Shown here piece after piece: positions 22,760 to 34,900 of a stretch of 64,000 nucleotides of DNA; position 1 is the stretch's first letter, and the number at the start of each line of letters is the position of its first letter. Source of the DNA: Larimichthys crocea (Eukaryota; Chordata; Actinopteri; Sciaenidae); NCBI RefSeq assembly GCF_000972845.2, contig NC_040027.1, positions 13,135,760-13,199,759 of the forward strand, in the 5' to 3' direction. The position numbers and the translations under genes were made by a program. Below the pieces are notes generated by a model. That model ran no database searches, was not told the DNA's origin, and was given only the letters and a program-made list of their open reading frames with translations.

Positions 22760-25299
22760 GAGTGTAAGATTTACAGTTTCTGCGTATATTTGTAGGAAAT
22801 CAACCAACATAGGTAAAAACCTAAACCTGCGGTAAAAGCTAAGTTTAAAACATATATTGAATATTTGATACAACCTATAAAAGTTGCAGTATAGTGCATT
22901 GTTTTGAATTCCTGGCTGATCACAGTAAACCTCAACAGACAAAATCTTTAAAATATAAATGGATTTATTACATTTCTGCCTTGGTTTTAATGTCATTGTG
23001 AAGTGTGTAAGGTGACTCTCACAACATTAAGAGCCACATCACGACCATTATTGTCTATTATTATTATCTGATTATTGGTTTTACAGCAGTAGGCAGGCTA
23101 GTATGTAATTACTGGACAGGTCAAGGTCCACAGCGGCCAACCGACACTGTGAGGAGACACAGCGACTGTGGTTCGAACGCAATCAGATCTTTATTCTCAA
23201 GGTTGTTTCAGCTGGAATGCAGAGTGAAGTCAGCGTTTAAGCTTCAGCAGCGACTCTGTTTGCAGCACACAGTCTTGTTTTCAATGCTTTTCCATAGCAG
23301 GCAAAGAACAGGTCGAAATATAATGTAAAATCTAATATCATGGCTGCATTCCATTTATTCCATTGTACTGGTATTGTGCAAGTTGGGTCACTGACATGAC
23401 ATACTGGCACACTTCAGGCCATCACTGATGTTAATTATATGTGAGTCATACTGCAGTGAAAAGTCTAAAAATAATTCTCCATGCAAAGTTCATCTTTTCA
23501 GTTTGAAAAGTTCATTGTGGATATCAGGAATCAAAGGGAGACTTTAACCACGTATTTTATTGTGACCTTTATTTATTAATTATTAAACAGTCACCAGATG
23601 TCATTTATCAGTAGCACGGACAATGCTGACACTGGAAATGTTGGCATGTATTGTGGCTTTGATGCAGTTCTGTTCCATGACATCATTCAAATCAACACAT
23701 TTAATGTCTTAATCACTCAATCAATCAGTGTCTTTTATTGTGAAATTTCTTACTTCCTGCATGCTTAAAAGTGAACAACAGAAGTGTTATTCTTCGTAGA
23801 GAACAATGCCTGTAGTCAGCTTTTGTTCATTAACATTTCCATCGATTTCACAGTTAAAAAGAGGAATCAAAATGTCCTAACTCATTATTCATCTGTCTGC
23901 TGAGATGCTCGGTATGTTCCAAACATTCATATTTTTGCCTGAAAACAGCAATATATACATTTTCCATTAGCAGATAGTGAGGTCAACTATACATTAAAAA
24001 TATGATGATGTGACTCTGAATTTTGTCTCTGCGTGTCAGCATGGTGATGACCTTGCTCCTTGAATTTGTTCAAGGTGTGCTCTACCCTACCTCTCACCCA
24101 GTGTCAGCTGGGATTGGCTCCAGCCTCCCATGACTGGGGATGTAAGTGAGGATTTAGTGACATCTAATAATGTAGTAGTGGATTGCAAGCCCTCAACTCT
24201 CCTGTTCCAAGTTTGAAGGAGATACTACAGTGGAAGGAACATGTTAGAAATGTCATATGCAAAGCTGGTGTTTGGTTTGTCTGCTCTGGGCTTCACGGTG
24301 ACCTTTGGAATACCAGGGAAGTTAAAACATTCAGGTAAAATGATACAAAGTTAGGACCTCTAAATGAGTCAAATGTTTCTGTTTTCAAATCTTGGTGCTG
24401 GCTAATTAATCAGCTTTAAAGCGTACCTTAACATACGCTTTAAAGCCGATAGCTTCTGTGCTTCAAAGTTTCAAGGTTGAGGCATCATGGATGGTTGTGT
24501 ACAATCAAAGGTGATGTACATGTAACCACACCCAACAGTGATGACAGCCCCTGATGTAAAACTTCTACATCAGCCTCAACACCGACCTCTAAATGACCTG
24601 AGTCTGTCAAACCGTCACTCTTACTCGCCCAACTCACCCGATGTGTGTGGGAGTGTATTTGAACTGTGATTCGATCACTCAGCTTAGGAAATGATTAACA
24701 AACAGTGAAACAAATCTTTGAACTGAACTGAAACAATCTAAATCAGTAAAAGTATGTAGCGCTCTGGTGTTTGTTTGTATTGTTGGACAGTTACCGTTAT
24801 GGTTAATATTTTATCACTGGCATTGTTCTATTATTATTATTCTTTATTTTCCAATAAAATATTCAGTGATTCTACTGATTATTGTTACTTTCCAGAAAAT
24901 ACATGGAAATCTACCAAAAACGTTTAATTTTGTGTAACGAGATAAAAGTGTGAAATTATTGTACAATGTGAAATTAATCAAGATTTAAGTGTTGTAATTT
25001 AATTGTACCAACAAAGCTACATACCCTGTGTTGTTCATTCTAGCACATAAAAACATGAAGATATGTTTAATCCTGCATGATATTTAGACTTTTTTAAAAA
25101 CAAGTTTCAACATCTTCTGGGTGCAGATTGATGAGGCATAAGATATGAGTATATATGGTGTGTGTGTATATCAGATTTTTAATCAAGGTGTCTTCTTCCC
25201 TTGTAGGCTTCTTCCCACCCAGCTCTAATGTAGTGCAGGCCCACCAGGACCTGCATGTCTGTAAGTCCTTACCACAGTGGCCCATGTTCAATTCCAACC
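22760..25299. other. Intergenic, mostly unassigned
   Basis: No exon or RNA gene was recognised. A fragment at about 24090-24150 (CAGCTGGGATTGGCTCCAGC) resembles the tail of a common fish SINE/LINE. A 12-bp inverted repeat (GCTTTAAAGCGT, 24413-24424 with 24435-24446) flanks a 10-base loop. Confidence 0.4.
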
Positions 25300-25655
25300 A
25301 AAGACAGTATAAAGAATGGATGTCGTATCCGTGACGTCGCCTACAGGTTTCTGAAAAGCTGTTGTGACGCTCAGAGTGTGGTGGATCTGGCAGTTCGGCC
25401 TGTCTCTGATGTGAAACCTAATATAATTTGAACAGGTGAGTTCTATATAAAAAATCACCCTCAGTACAGTTGTCATGAACGGGGACATTAGCTATAAAGA
25501 CCAAAACTGTTTTTTGTACCAGGCTGTAAACATGTTTATTTCTGCTGTGAAGTTGAACATTTGAACATGGGGACTTATGGAGACTGACTCGTTCTGTAGC
25601 CAGCATCAAGTGGAGGTTTGAGGAACTGCAGTTTTTGACATTTCACAGCCACATT
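25300..25655 (+). repeat. Dispersed repeat family A, copy 5
   Basis: Plus-oriented copy with the left block (GTATCCGTGACGTCGCC), GACCAAAACTGTTTTTTGTA, GACTTATGGAGACTGACTCG and the AACTGCAGTTTTTGAC end. Confidence 0.75.
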
Positions 25656-25671
25656 AGTTCTTACTTGAGAA

Positions 25672-25780
25672 CAACCTGCGGCCCTTTGCTGCATGTCATT
25701 GCTCTTCTCTCTCTTTACTTTCTTGCCTGTCTGACTTCAGCTGCATCAAATAAAGATAGAAAAAGCCCAAAAAATCTACA
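25672..25780 (+). repeat. tRNA-derived SINE, 3' part
   Basis: CTGCGGCCCTTTGCTGCATG followed by a TCTCTCT tract and AAATAAAGATAGAAAAAGCC is the body and tail of the SINE also present in reverse at 38150-38362. The tRNA head is missing. Confidence 0.6.
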
Positions 25781-26326
25781 TACAGTACATGTGTATGTGT
25801 ATATGTCTGTTCCTTTCCTCACCAAACTGTGGAAACATTAAAACTCTTCTTCAGCGTGGAACAAATCCCTCTCCAGAGTCTCTGTGAAAAGTGAAGCTTA
25901 CTTTTAGTAACGTAGGTGGTGACACGTTTCCCCTTGGGGTTTCCCGTACATACTCGGATGCACTCAGTACCTCAGGACGGTGCATGCTGAGAACATCCAG
26001 TACTTTTATTAGCTGATGACATTTTTAGGCGTAAGTGGTATTATAACCTTGAGTCAGTCAGAGCTCCGGGTCTGTATCATTTTAAACTGTTTATATTGTG
26101 CAAAAAATTTTGCTTGTTCCGCAGGGCAGCAGAAACCCTGATAACATTCCAGACTTACTTCACATCCAAGTGTTACATTTCCACACATTTCAGATTCATG
26201 AAATTCATCCGTCTGCCCGGCAGCCTCTGGCCTGTAGCCAAAGCTAAGGGCCCATTTGTACCTACCCCAAGGGCTGCCAGTGGACAATAATGCAATATTA
26301 TCTATAAACATTGCCTGTACTGTATA

Positions 26327-26349
26327 TGTGTGTGTGTGTGTGTGTGTGT
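26327..26349 (+). repeat. TG microsatellite
   Basis: About 11 TG units. Confidence 0.9.
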
Positions 26350-26944
26350 CGTATTCCAATTATAAACACAAGTAATTGTCTTATATTTCCCCCAAAAAGC
26401 ATCATAATACTGCAGCTGTAGCTAGTTTCACATTGAATAATCTTCTTAAAGAACGTGTCTGACACAAACGACCACATTTTAACCACAAAACATCTTTCTT
26501 TAAATTCTTATTCTGTCTGCAAATGTTACTGCTGTTTTCATATAGCTCCAGCCACCCCAATCCAGATAAGAATATGCAGTTACAGAATATGAATGAATGT
26601 ATGTATGTAGGGATATATACACCTGACTCACCACCTCATTACGTACTTGTACAATCCAATATGACAACAACTCTGACATAAATTCAGTTTTTGTTGACGC
26701 TGTCAGAGAGGTCTTAGTTTTTAATATTATGTTTTATATTTGTATTATATTAAGAGGTGTTTCTAACATTTTAGCCACATTTACATACATGAAAGGGCCA
26801 CAATATTAGAAACACCACCTCTCAATATAATGCATACCTTTGCAGAGTAGTTTAATGTTTATGTTTGTTGTCCTTGTATCTGTGTATGTCCATTAAAAGC
26901 AAAGTGAAACCAGAGTCAATTCCTTGTATGTCCATATAACAAGT

Positions 26945-27165
26945 TGATGCGAAAGTGCCAAAAACTGCAGTTCCTCAAACGTCCACTTGAGTCTGGCTAC
27001 AGAAGTGAGTCAGTCTCCATAAGTCCCCATGTTAAAATGTCCAACTTCACAGCAGAAATAAACAGCCTGGTATAAAAAAACTGTTTTTATAGAACTCACC
27101 TGTTCAGATTATATTAAGGCTTAAAGTTATGTAAATTAACAGTGTGGCTGATATCTTTTATATTT
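26945..27165 (-). repeat. Dispersed repeat family A, copy 6 (internally deleted)
   Basis: Begins AAGTGCCAAAAACTGCAGTT; the middle is shortened and the copy ends after the block with TTATATTAAGGCTTAAAG. Confidence 0.7.
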
Positions 27166-27169
27166 ATAA

Positions 27170-28918
27170 TATCTGAAATTAAAAATGACAAGTTGGTGGA
27201 GAAAACCACAAACAAGACTTTTGTTTTTGGTGAATTTACATTTTTACACATTTTCATATTTCAGAGTGAAGAAACAAAGAAACAAATGTATTTGTTTATT
27301 AAAACAGATCAGCAATGTGCACTATACTCTTGAAGGTACAGTCTAAACAGAATTTTAAATACTTTGTGTTGCTTGTGGTTAAATAAAGCCTGCAGCAGAA
27401 TGTGTTGTTATTTATTTCTTATTGCTTATTATGAAATATTTAAGTCTTATTGTGTGGGACAAACCCGAGCTGAATGTTATAATGTCACGTCAGTAGCTGC
27501 TTGTTACATTTATGAGGATTTTATTTCTTTTTATAACCTTGTCAAGGTGAATCTGTTGTAACCCTTTGTAGTTTTTTAGGGAGTGGTCTGCAGTGAGAAA
27601 AGTAAGTGGATGAGAGAGTGTAGACACAGATTATCTAAAATGTTCACTTCATTTTCACAGCTGAGCGATTCCAGTTAGCAATAAAACACTCCGACATAAA
27701 GTGCGGAAAACAGATTACTACAGTGCAAGTGTTAACAGCGTCCTGTGTTTCTGTCCCTTTAAAGAAAGAGACAGACGACATAAGGGACAGAGATAGAAGA
27801 AGAAGGAAGAGGGAGATCATTATTCCATCCCCAAATTATACACCGACTTCACTCTTAACTGGAGGAGCTCCACATGGCGCTGTTTACACTGTGAAACTCC
27901 TTATTTAACTAATGACAGCTCCATGAATACCAGGCAAAAACACTCACAGCTATAAACTGCACATCATCGCAGGTCACCCAGAGCTGTAAATAACTGTTAA
28001 GATGAACTGAGTAACACTGCCTATTCCTCACATTTGTTGGGCAGCCATTGAAACAAAATCACTCATAAGACATTGTGTTATCTTTCTGAACATCGTGGCA
28101 ACAGCATTACATTGTTCTTTGACTCCAGCGAAGGCTCTAATGATTTGTTGGCTATTGCTATAGTAACTTATCCTTTCAAGGCAAACTTTACTTGGTGTCG
28201 TTTCCCATAGCGATGGCTCAAACTGATATTGTCTTATCTTATATATCGACCAGGAGCACCTGCCCAGCCGGAGACTGAATCAATAACTTCTGAAATTCCA
28301 CTGCTCTGGCCTTGGATAAAAAGGTTTAAGTGCCCCTGCATGCTGCTGTTGCAGGTCCAGTGTCCTGCAAGATGCTTATCAACACGCCACTGATAGGACC
28401 AGGAACAAGGTAATAGTTGACCTATTTGAACACTAGAACACCTCTGGTCCATCTTTAATTACATCTATCACTAACACGAAGCAATCAGAGGTTTATAAGC
28501 GCAACTCTGTGACTGAAATTAAACATTTTCACAACATGAATTCAAAACAATTCTCAAGTGTTTATACATGCTTTACTGGACGTACACGTTGCAAAACAGA
28601 AGCCACGACAACAAGATCATATAAACTGTGTGTCGCGCTAATTAAATGTAGCGCATGATAAGTTTTTTTCATTTTCCACAAACAAAACAATGGGAAAGCA
28701 GTTACTGAGGAAACATTATCATGGCTGTGATAAAGCAGCGCACACTCTGCACATCAGCACTTCTTTCCTTCCTGTAACTTAAAATGAGTCACACGCCTCC
28801 GAAACACAAATATGTCACATGAATAGCTCCAGCTCATCCTCTAAATGTATGCTCTTACAATATGTAGTGTCTGAGGCTTTTGCTGTGGCTATTGGATCAC
28901 TGTGCTGGGTATTTTATG
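27170..28918. other. Downstream flank of sel1l3, no feature recognised
   Basis: No exons or named repeats were identified. The sel1l3 3' UTR should lie just left of 28919. I found no canonical AATAAA in the right orientation close by; a variant ATTAAA complement occurs at about 28453. Confidence 0.35.
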
Positions 28919-31900
28919 TCATAAGAGATGATAGAGGAGTGTGGTCCAGAAAGCACACAGGCACACACCCGACAGAGTCACGGCCAAATCTCCTGTCTGC
29001 CGGAGCCACTGCTCGCCATTCAGGATGGTAAGCCATTGATTCCCCGCCACTCTCAAGGTTCCTCCCATGATGCCATCTTGCTCTCTATTCAAGTTGACAC
29101 CATCTTGGCCGACATGAGATGATGTCCTTGACCTCAGTGCAACCGCACGGTGATGGGGAACCCTTTGTTCTGTGTTAATTTGTACATGGGGAGCATGAAA
29201 GGAGGTTACTTGTCATGGCAAACAAACATGATTACATAGATTATCTTTTGATGTGCAATTCAGAGCGAGAGGCGGTCAACCAATATGTGGAGAAATTGCA
29301 CCATCGTGTGGCATTTAGGTGCAAGCAGGTGAAGCGGAGAAGGGCCACCATTACTTACCAAGAAAGCTCTGCAATGGCAAGATGACCGTAATGATGAGGA
29401 CAGAGAGAAGAGATGCATACGTCTATAGAGAAATAAGAGAAATTATTTAAATAAATCATCACGTTTTCTTTCTCCAAACAGCAGAGAACGTGTCTTTAAT
29501 GTCTTATTCATGCTCAAAGTCCAATTTGCATTTTCGCAATTTTAAATTATTAAACATAAATCAAACTATCAAAGGACGATAATACTATATACTGTAGCAG
29601 CGCAGAGTCCAATGTGTTGATCTATCTTACTACATACTGTACAGTAGCGCTGCTTAATGCCTACCAAGAGGAGCTGAGCACTGTTCTGAGTCATTCTCCT
29701 CAAGGCTTTTCCCATCCGAACTCCGAGCAGAGCTAAAGAACAGGGTGTTACTGCTTCTTCATCCTCCTTCTCCAGACATCTAAGCAGAAAGCAGGAGAGA
29801 GTGGCTGTGTTATATATTTATAGCATACTGTATAATATAATAGTAATATCAAGCCTTCATGCTTGTGTTAAAATAACAGTAAAGGCATCAGTGAAATGAC
29901 AAGAATTATGTCAGTGAGTAATAGTAGACGTGAGGGTAAAAACTCATTTTGCCTTCAAGGAATTAGAAGAGGAGATTCACACCACTCTAATGTTTGTACA
30001 ATAAATATGAAACTATCACGGGCAGTTAGTTTAGCTTAGCTTAGCACAAATACTAGAAACAGCTACCCTAGCTTTGTCCAAAGCTCACACATTAACATGA
30101 TTTATCTTGTTTATTTATCATTGAAAAAAATCAAAGATGAAACAAAAACATTGACAATAGCTCACTGTATTTATCTGTTTACTATTTCTGTGCTAAATTA
30201 GGCTAACAGGCAGCTAGTTTAGCTTAGCTTAGCTCAACTTAGCATAGCATAGAGACTTGAAACAGTTGTCCAAAGCACAAACAAAGTCCATCTACTAACA
30301 CCTCTAAAGCTCACTCATTGACATGTTTTATGCTGCTCATTTACAAAAACAACAATAGCTCATTGTTCCCACTTGTTTAAAATCTCTGGGCTAAATTAAG
30401 GCAGTTTAGTTTAGCTTAGCTTAGCTTAGCCTAGCACAAAGACTGGAAACAGCTAGCCTAGCTCTGTCCAAAGCTCACACATTAACATGATTTATCTTGT
30501 TTATTTATCATTGAAAAAATCAAAGATGAAACAAAAACAATGACTGAGTAGCTCACTGTATTTATCTGTTTACTATTTCTGTGCTAAATTAGGCTAACGG
30601 GCAGCTAGTTTAGCTTAGCTTAGCTCAATTTAGCATAGCATAGAGACTTGAAACAGTTGTCCAAAGCTAACAAAGTCCATCTACTAGCACCTCTAAAGCT
30701 CACTCACTGACATGTTTTATGCTGCTCATTTACAAAAACAACAATAGCTCTTTGTTCCCACTTGTTTCAAATCTTTGGGCTAAATTAAGGCAGTTTAGTT
30801 TAGCTTAGCTTAGCTTAGCACAAAGACTGGAAACAGCTAGCCTAGCTCTGTCCAAAGCTCACACATTAACATGATTTATCTTGTTTATTTATCATTGAAA
30901 AAAATCAAAGATGAAACAAAAACATTGACAATAGCTCACTGTATTTATCTGTTTACTATTTCTGTGCTAAATTAGGCTAACGGGCAGCTAGTTTAGCTTA
31001 GCTTAGCTCAACTTAGCATAGCATAGAGACTTGAAACAGTTGTCCAAAGCTAACAAAGTCCATCTACTAACACCTCTAAAGCTCACTCACTGACATGTTT
31101 TATGCTGCTCATTTACAAAAACAACAATAGCTTATTGTTCCCACTTGTTTCAAATCTTTGGGCTAAATTAGGGCTGTTTAGCTTAGCTTAGCTTAGCTTA
31201 GCTTAGCACAAAGACTAGAAACAGCTAGCCTAGCTCTGTCCAAAGCTCACACATTAACATGATTTATCTTGTTTATTTATCATTGAAAAAAATCAAAGAT
31301 GAAACAAAAACAATGACTGAATAGCTCACTGTATTTATCTGTTTACTATTTCTGTGCTAAATTAGGCTAACAGGCAGCTAGTTTAGCTTAGCTTAGCTCA
31401 ACTTAGCATAGCATAGAAACTTGAAACAGTTGTCCAAAGCTAACAAAGTCCATCTACTAACACCTCGAAAGTTCACTCATTGACATGTTTTATGCTGCTC
31501 ATTTACAAAAACAACAATAGCTCATTGTTCCCACTTGTTTCAGATCTCTGGGCTAAATTAGGGCAGTTTAGTTTAGTTTAGCTTAGCTTAGCTCAGCTCA
31601 GCACAAAGACTGGAAACAGCTAGCCTGACTGTCCAAAGCCACCTCTAAAGCTCATTAACATGTTTCATTGTGTTTATTCAAAAAACTAAAAATGACATTA
31701 GCTCGTTGTGTCCATCTCTTTAAAATCTTTAGGCAAATTTAAGCTAATGGGCTTCTGGTGGCGTCTTCATATTTGTCGGACATCATCTTCTCATATAAAT
31801 CTGGGCAAGAAACAGCACATTATCTCACAAGCATCATTACTACTAAGTACTATAAACAGCCTTGGGCCACCCAAATAATATTCATGGTCATTATTCATTG

Positions 31901-34900
31901 TCTTGGCACGTCATGGATTAATAAAAGCACCTTTGTAGAATCTTCTCCACCACGACGTCCTGCTCATCACGATGCGACACATTAAACAAGCCGTGGATGC
32001 TCGACGGAAGACGATGCCCTTGTTGTGCCAGAACGACTAAGTTGTACATTCCCTGAGAGTCCGTAAGAAAATAAGATCATAACAAGGGTTATTCACTGAG
32101 AAAGGTCTCCAAATAATAACACTGTATAATGCTGTTTGTTGTTTTTATTGCAGTGGGCCTGAGCCCGTGAAAGTTTAATTAAGTTTATCATAGCGTGATG
32201 AGATTACGGCTCAAGTAAATCTGTCACCTGAGGGCTGCCTGCTAGAGCTGCTCTGCCATACATCGATATAGCCTGACCAACCAAAGATAATGAGTCCTCT
32301 CGCATGCTGGAGGAACTGTAGTAGTAGTCACCCATTTTCAGCAGAGCTATAAAAGAAGATAAATACTTTCTGTTTATCGACCAGATTCACAGAGAGAGGT
32401 TGGAGCAAAATGAAATGAGAGGAACTCACCGGACGGATGGGGATCATAGTTTAATATTGAGTAGTTATGATATCTCCACTGACAGTCATGGCTGAGATTC
32501 AGCTCCTGCATTTGGGAGAATGAGTACAGGGTGAGGATAAGTGCAGAGCAATGATGGAGGTCATGTTATTCACATTTAAACATTTAGATTTAGTCATTTA
32601 ACTGATGGTTTTATATCCAAATCGAAACAATCAAGGTTCAGAGCGACAAGGACAAGTACTACTCGCATAGGATGACAGTGACAGTTGTAGAGGGGGATAG
32701 ATTTATCATGTCCAGTTGTTGGTAGTGTTGGAGAGGAGGTCCTCTCTGAAAATCTGGAGGTCTTTAGGAGGTTTTTAAAAGGTAGAGAGGGACGCCCCTG
32801 ATCTGGTAGAAACTGGTAGGATGTTCCACCAACGGGGAACAACAGACGAGAAAAGTTTGGATTGCCCTGAGTGTATTGGTGTCGGGAAGTAACATACAGG
32901 TGGGTGCTGAACTGGAAACTACTTTGTAGGCCAGCATTAGAGATTTGAATTTAATGTGGGCTGCTACAGGTAGCCAGTGGAGCTCAATGAGGGCAACCGA
33001 GGCAACGTAATCAGAGAAGGTTAGTCACTCAACAATCAAGACTCCTACGTTTCTCACTACCTTGGTAAGGACAAGAGCTAGGGAGTCAAATTTGATGTTG
33101 ATGTCATGGTGTCAAGCAGGTTTATTAGTGTTATGTGACTGGAATGATGTGCAGCTTGTTCATCAGCTACCTTCAGAGCTCACATTGATTTGTCTTACGC
33201 TGAAAATCAGATTAAAGGACGAGTCATTGTGATGTCAAGGAGAGGCACAAGAAAGATTAATAAGAGCATATTTACCTCACATAGGTGCGCAACATTGCTC
33301 TGGGCGAAACCCAGACCAGTTTCAGCTGCCAAAACATACTTCACAAATGCCTCCTTCCTGTTTGCAACACAATAAAAACAAATGTGAAGAAGCTGGAGAC
33401 AAATAGTAAAGAGCAGAGAAAATGATTAAATGAGGACAATTGAAAAATAATTGAAATTAATGTCCGCACCAAGATCCCCGGAGGTAGGCCTGGAGAGCCT
33501 CTTTGATCATAAATCCAAGGTGTCCGTTCTGTTCACAGACCTTTTTTAGCATTCTGCACAGAGGGTAAAGGATGGGTGATGAATTATGGAATATAATTTT
33601 CTCCACATAAACGGAAAATATTTTAACATGATCTAAAAATAGTTTCTGATTTGTTGAGGTCATTCTAGAAAAAGAAGGAGCCTCCACGGCTGCAGCAGGA
33701 GCTTCTTTAAATTCATAAGATACAAGAGGAACAATGGTAAGCAGAATCTCTCTGTGCCAAACAATAATGCAGTGACAGTGACTCTTATTTTTAGATATGC
33801 AAATACTGGGTTCTGACCTTGAATTAGCCACTGTCATTGAAATTAGATGCCACTGAGCTGCAGGCTACAGTGCAACAGCCCATAACAAAGCTTTCTTCAC
33901 CAGGCTAATGAAATCCTCTTACATCACAGCCCTCTCCACATCCTGAGACACCCCTTCCAGGCTTCCCGTCGAAAGGTACCAAGCTGCTTCCACTGATGCA
34001 GCTATGTGACCCAGCCGAGATGCATTTAGAAACTGCTGGAACGCAGCCGTCTGTGGGTCATGTGGAAAATATATCAGCTCATTGATCACACACCGGATCA
34101 GCGATAAAACAAATGTGCAGGGCTCGAACCTCGTTCCTCCACGGCATGTCCGGGTTGTCCCCACTCAGGTGATAAATTCCCAGGTTAAACATGGCATCGT
34201 CACTCCCATTCAGAGCAGCTTGTTTAAAGTATTTCACAGCGTTTTTATAGTCTTTCAGTATAATCCCGTGGTACCAGCCCAAACCATTCAAGGCGTTAAT
34301 TGAACCCTAAAGCAAGGATACAGATGCTGGTATAGTGAAGGCAGATACTGACACACAGACTGATTACTAGGAGTGTGTACACGTACCATCGCTGCAGCTC
34401 TCTCCAGCAGCTGAAAACCTCGGGTGTAGTTTCTTTTAACTCCCTGGCCCTGAAGGAATCAACATCAATCAGCGAATCAATAACTGTCAGAACACAGACA
34501 CACACACACAAAATATCCATTCTTCAGTTCAATCGTATAATCGGTTGAGTCTTTATAATCTCACAGAACCTTCATGAGTAGGATGGCGTAGTCGTACATC
34601 ACTGAGGGATCCTCCATCTGCATAGCACCTTTCTCTAACCACTTCGTCGCACTCGCTGTGTCTTTTAAAAGTCCAAGTTGTCCCCAGTAAAGAATCTCTC
34701 CCAGGTGTTTCTAAAGGTAAAACGGTTTTTATTGGCCTGTTCTCAACAGTACACCAAACGTAACGGAGGAATAAAAGTCGGATTTAACTCAAACATACCT
34801 GAGATTCCACGTCTCCTCTCTCAGCTTGAAATTTCAGATACTCAATGACGTCACCTGTCCCCTCTGTGAGGGTCCTTAAAAAGTCTTCATTGCTCAGATA

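Noticed and set aside
26054..26359. 101-codon minus-strand frame starting in THTHTHT
   Set aside because: It begins in the TG microsatellite and has no splice partners or family match.
19070..28900. Possible missed gene in the 10-kb gap between slc34a2 and sel1l3
   Set aside because: I looked for conserved exon-like frames with splice sites on both strands and found only repeats and short random frames. In human the two genes are direct neighbours, so no gene is expected.
30012..31745. Regularly spaced repeats resembling a CRISPR array
   Set aside because: Units are about 390 bp, with no unique spacers, inside an intron of a vertebrate gene. It is a satellite.
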